Shown in pieces: positions 13,254 through 15,832 of a stretch of DNA of 15,832 nt (the stretch's first letter is position 1; each line of letters opens with the position of its first letter). The DNA comes from an uncultured Clostridia bacterium (GTDB taxonomy: Bacteria; Bacillota; Clostridia; Christensenellales; UBA1242), in contig CANRMV010000014.1 in assembly GCA_947631875.1 (NCBI GenBank), positions 1 to 15,832 on the forward strand. Direction: 5' to 3'. The position numbers were made by a program, and so were the translations under genes. Below the pieces are notes generated by a model, which saw nothing but the letters and a program-made list of their open reading frames with translations, was not told the origin of the DNA and ran no database searches.

Positions 13254-14939
13254 TTAAAAGTCCCCACCATCGCTTTTATAAGTGAAAATAAAATTCTTTT
13301 TGGATGAGAAAATCCATAGATAAAAATTCGTCCCGTCAGTCCAAATGTTAATTGGGGCAAAATCCGTGATAGTTGCTACCCAACTTTTTTCTTCCCATGT
13401 TCCATTATCTTTCAAGACATATTGTTCAGTCATCCCATTTGAATAATAAATATAAAAACCATCGGACCAAATTTTATTTCCCATAAGAGGTGTAAAACCT
13501 CCCCATGTCTTTTTCTCCCATGTATCCCCATTCAAAACATATTGTTTGTAATTTTTTGAAAGATATATTTCTTTTCCATCCGTCCAAACATCAATCGCCC
13601 CTATAAACCTTCTATCGGAAGAATCAAGCCCTTGCCATATTTTTGTTTCCCATGTGTCTCCATTGAGAACATACTGAGAAGCGTTATCTGAATAATATAT
13701 ATTCTTTCCGTCAGTCCAAAGGCCAATGTGGCTAAAATCACTTGGAGTATTATTCCAAACCTTAATTTGCCACATATCCCCATTCAAAATATATTGTCCG
13801 TCTGTTTCTAAAAGATATATTTCTTTTCCATCCGTCCAAACATTTACCCCGCTGAAAGAATCAAGCCCTTGCCATGTTTTTATCTCCCACATGTTTCCAT
13901 TGAGAACATACTGAGAAGCGCCATTTGAATAATATGTGTTCATTCCGTCAGTCCAAATGTTAGATGCAAAATTACTATCTGTATCAGCATTAGGCGGAGT
14001 TGTCATATCACAACTTTCTATATTGTTTAAAACCTTATATTTAGCCAATTCTTTTTTTAATTGAGAAAGCTGTTCTGTCAAGCGTTGAATTTCAGCCTCT
14101 TTTTCTTTAATTTGAGCCTCTAATTGAGTCTTTTCTTGTTGCAGTTGCTCTTTGTCACTGTTGGCAGTTTGAAGAGAAGATTGCGTTGTTTCTAACTCAC
14201 CTTCAAGTCTGGTGATTTCACCTTCTTTGGTTTGAAGCTCTTGCTCTTTTTCGGCAAGCTGAGATTTTGTTGTTTCCAATTCAGAGGCTTTTTGAGTAAG
14301 TTCTTCAATTTGGCTTTCAAGTTTTGATTTCTCTTGTCTTAATTGTTCAAGCTGTTGATTGGCGGTTTCAAGTGCGGATTTGTCTTGTTGACCTTCACTT
14401 GTCAAGCGTTGAATTTCAGACTCTTTTTCTTTAATTTCGCCCTCTTTCTCGGACAGTTGTTGTTTTAAAGTTTCAATTTGAGTAACTTGCTCTGTAAGAG
14501 TTTGGACCTGACCTTCAAGTTTAGATTTTTCTTGTTGCAACCGCTCTTTGTCATTGTTGGCAGTTTGAAGATTGGATTGTGCAGTTTCAAGTTCACCTTC
14601 AAGTCTTGTGATTTCACCCTCTTTTGTTTCAAGTTCACTTTCCTTTTTAGTCAAAGACTGTTGGGCAGAAGTCAACTCATTTGTTTTTTGAGTTAACTCT
14701 TTATCTTTCTGTCCCAACTGCTCATCCTTTTGTTGTAATTCTTGCTCTTTCTCTTTGAGTTCTTGCTCTTTGTGTTCCAACTGTTCACTTAGCTGTTTGT
14801 TTTTGTTCTCGTTTTCTTGAATCGTTGTTGCGTAGCTCGCGGATATTTGATTTGCACCAACAACCGTTCCTCCAATAAACCCTCCAAGCGCACCGGCCAA
14901 TGCCAAACCGGCCAAAACAATTTTCCCAGATTTACTCAA
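13254..14939 (-). CDS. Membrane-anchored coiled-coil stalk with six-repeat propeller head
   Basis: A 561-residue surface protein. Residues 7-29 are a glycine/alanine-rich hydrophobic anchor (IVLAGLALAGALGGFIGGTV) after a short basic start. About 40-303 is a long Glu/Lys/Gln coiled coil with an internal repeat: KEGEITRLEGELET occurs at 106-119 and again at 238-251. A linker follows, then six repeats of 39-44 residues beginning WTDG at 329, 368, 408, 452, 491 (WSDG) and 533, most with xIYYS, QYVLNGDTWE and KTW. This is a Kelch-like beta-propeller layout seen in Firmicutes phage and surface adhesins. The start is TTG, since TAA stands directly upstream in frame and AAAAGGGGG lies ten bases before. 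It is probably an extracytoplasmic receptor-binding spike. The stop is TAA. Confidence 0.85.
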   Translation of the reverse strand: MSKSGKIVLAGLALAGALGGFIGGTVVGANQISASYATTIQENENKNKQLSEQLEHKEQELKEKEQELQQKDEQLGQKDKELTQKTNELTSAQQSLTKKESELETKEGEITRLEGELETAQSNLQTANNDKERLQQEKSKLEGQVQTLTEQVTQIETLKQQLSEKEGEIKEKESEIQRLTSEGQQDKSALETANQQLEQLRQEKSKLESQIEELTQKASELETTKSQLAEKEQELQTKEGEITRLEGELETTQSSLQTANSDKEQLQQEKTQLEAQIKEKEAEIQRLTEQLSQLKKELAKYKVLNNIESCDMTTPPNADTDSNFASNIWTDGMNTYYSNGASQYVLNGNMWEIKTWQGLDSFSGVNVWTDGKEIYLLETDGQYILNGDMWQIKVWNNTPSDFSHIGLWTDGKNIYYSDNASQYVLNGDTWETKIWQGLDSSDRRFIGAIDVWTDGKEIYLSKNYKQYVLNGDTWEKKTWGGFTPLMGNKIWSDGFYIYYSNGMTEQYVLKDNGTWEEKSWVATITDFAPINIWTDGTNFYLWIFSSKKNFIFTYKSDGGDF

Positions 14940-14966
14940 TTAATTTAATCCCCCTTTTAAAAATTT

Positions 14967-15832
14967 TTAAACACAGAAACCAAAAATCAAACTATGTTGG
15001 TTTGATGCCACTCCTCTATTCAAATAACCTGGACTATATATCACAGCAAATTCTTTATTGTTAAAAATAATGGGCGACCTCAACCACCATTCGCTTGCTT
15101 TCTCTTTTCCCGCATAAAAATTTGTGCATCCATGTGGTTCAACTATATTTCCAAAGTTATCTTGATACCAATTATGTCCAAGAGCAACACCTCTAAATGT
15201 TCCGGTATTTCCAAATATTCCCTGAAACTCAGCATCAGGCGACCATTTTGTATACGGTTCTGGAATAGGTGCATTTTTATAATATTCATATTGCTCTCCT
15301 TGTCCCTTTACAGTATATGGGTTTGAATCCGCTGCATTATAATAAACCCCAAGAATCTCTTCTGCTGAGAATAAAAATAACTTATCTTCTGTTTCTTCCA
15401 AATTTAGACTTTCATCTCCCATAGCTGTCAATTTCTTCACGGATTTTATTACAGTTTGTAATTCTGCTGTCATGCTTTCATAAATGGTCTTCAATGTTCT
15501 ATTTCGCATTGAGCTTTCTTTCCAACCTCCAACATTACCTACATCTGTATTCATTTGATATGATGAATTTAAACAGTCTTTAAGCCCAAAACTTATTCCC
15601 GATTTTCCACTTCCGTCCGCTTTATCGTCATGATTAAAACCTAAAATTTGAACCGTCACACTTTCTAAGTTCAAATTAAACCTTTTCTCATCCCCAACAT
15701 TAAAAACATTTGAAGCGTATCCACTTTCTGAAATAGTGTTTATTTCATCCCATGAGCATTCTTCCAAAATCTTGAATGTTGTTTTTGCGTAAAAATTCGT
15801 ATCTTCTTGAACGTTCGTGCTTTGAAGGTCAA
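14967..15832 (-). CDS. DUF6273 domain protein, 5' end outside the window
   Basis: The frame is open to the window edge; 287 residues are visible and the start is not. It matches the DUF6273 pattern: WDEINTISESG and VGDEKRFNL, then VQILGFNHDDKADGSGKSGI, NVGGWKESSMRN, a VIKSVKKLT block, DKLFLFSAEEILG, GEQYEYYKN, then EWWLRSP and a C-terminal IFGFCV. The family is common in extracellular or envelope proteins of gut Firmicutes and has no assigned reaction. A signal peptide cannot be judged because the N-terminus is missing. It lies 27 bases before the stalk-protein start and is surely co-transcribed with it, so it may be a second exposed or virion component of the same assembly. The stop is TAA. 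Confidence 0.85.
   Translation of the reverse strand, partial: DLQSTNVQEDTNFYAKTTFKILEECSWDEINTISESGYASNVFNVGDEKRFNLNLESVTVQILGFNHDDKADGSGKSGISFGLKDCLNSSYQMNTDVGNVGGWKESSMRNRTLKTIYESMTAELQTVIKSVKKLTAMGDESLNLEETEDKLFLFSAEEILGVYYNAADSNPYTVKGQGEQYEYYKNAPIPEPYTKWSPDAEFQGIFGNTGTFRGVALGHNWYQDNFGNIVEPHGCTNFYAGKEKASEWWLRSPIIFNNKEFAVIYSPGYLNRGVASNQHSLIFGFCV

Noticed and set aside
12923..13360. A 145-residue version of the small membrane protein
   Set aside because: The upstream part overlaps the stalk-protein gene and the hairpin, and the AAAGGAGGG site clearly serves the ATG at 13153.

Overview
This AT-rich window reads as low-GC Bacillota (Firmicutes, clostridia-like, probably uncultured) chromosome. 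The core proteins (UvrA, UvrB, WalJ, PurB) have that character, Shine-Dalgarno sites are of the GGAGG type, and promoters are sigma-A-like with TGn-extended -10 boxes. Every gene I can support lies on the minus strand, so transcription runs from right to left. TAA, TAG and TGA are all used as terminal stops, which fits genetic code 11.

Right part (15832 down to about 9400): an accessory island of seven tightly packed genes with no visible internal promoter. In transcription order they are: a DUF6273 protein cut by the window edge; a membrane-anchored coiled-coil stalk carrying a six-repeat WTDG/Kelch-like propeller; a 76-residue single-span membrane protein; a Zot/pI-like P-loop ATPase whose two-helix membrane unit is tandemly duplicated; a DUF4417 protein; an MGGRG-type zincin metallopeptidase; and a 107-residue unknown. 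Several genes overlap or nearly touch. The combination resembles the morphogenesis and adhesion module of a filamentous (inovirus-like) phage adapted to a Gram-positive host. No replication protein, integrase or clear coat protein is visible, so this identification is an inference.

Middle (about 8810-9558): some 750 bases without a gene. They hold a GC-richer mosaic of nested hairpins, two copies of a 43-bp repeat, a strong hairpin terminator that probably ends the island transcript, two small inverted repeats, and TTTTAGGCA-type direct repeats on both sides. This is either a host interspersed palindromic element or the end/attachment region of the island.

Left part (8755 down to 108): host genes, mostly single transcription units with their own promoters. 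They are purB (adenylosuccinate lyase), a ChbG/YdjC-family deacetylase broken by a G9 tract, uvrB split by an in-frame TAG, a 138-residue orphan with a consensus promoter, uvrA, and walJ. uvrA and uvrB are the damage-recognition half of nucleotide excision repair (uvrC is not here). The uvrB stop and the deacetylase frameshift, in adjacent genes, are the two lesions in otherwise intact host DNA. The uvrB and walJ promoters sit so close to their ATG that the transcripts look leaderless.
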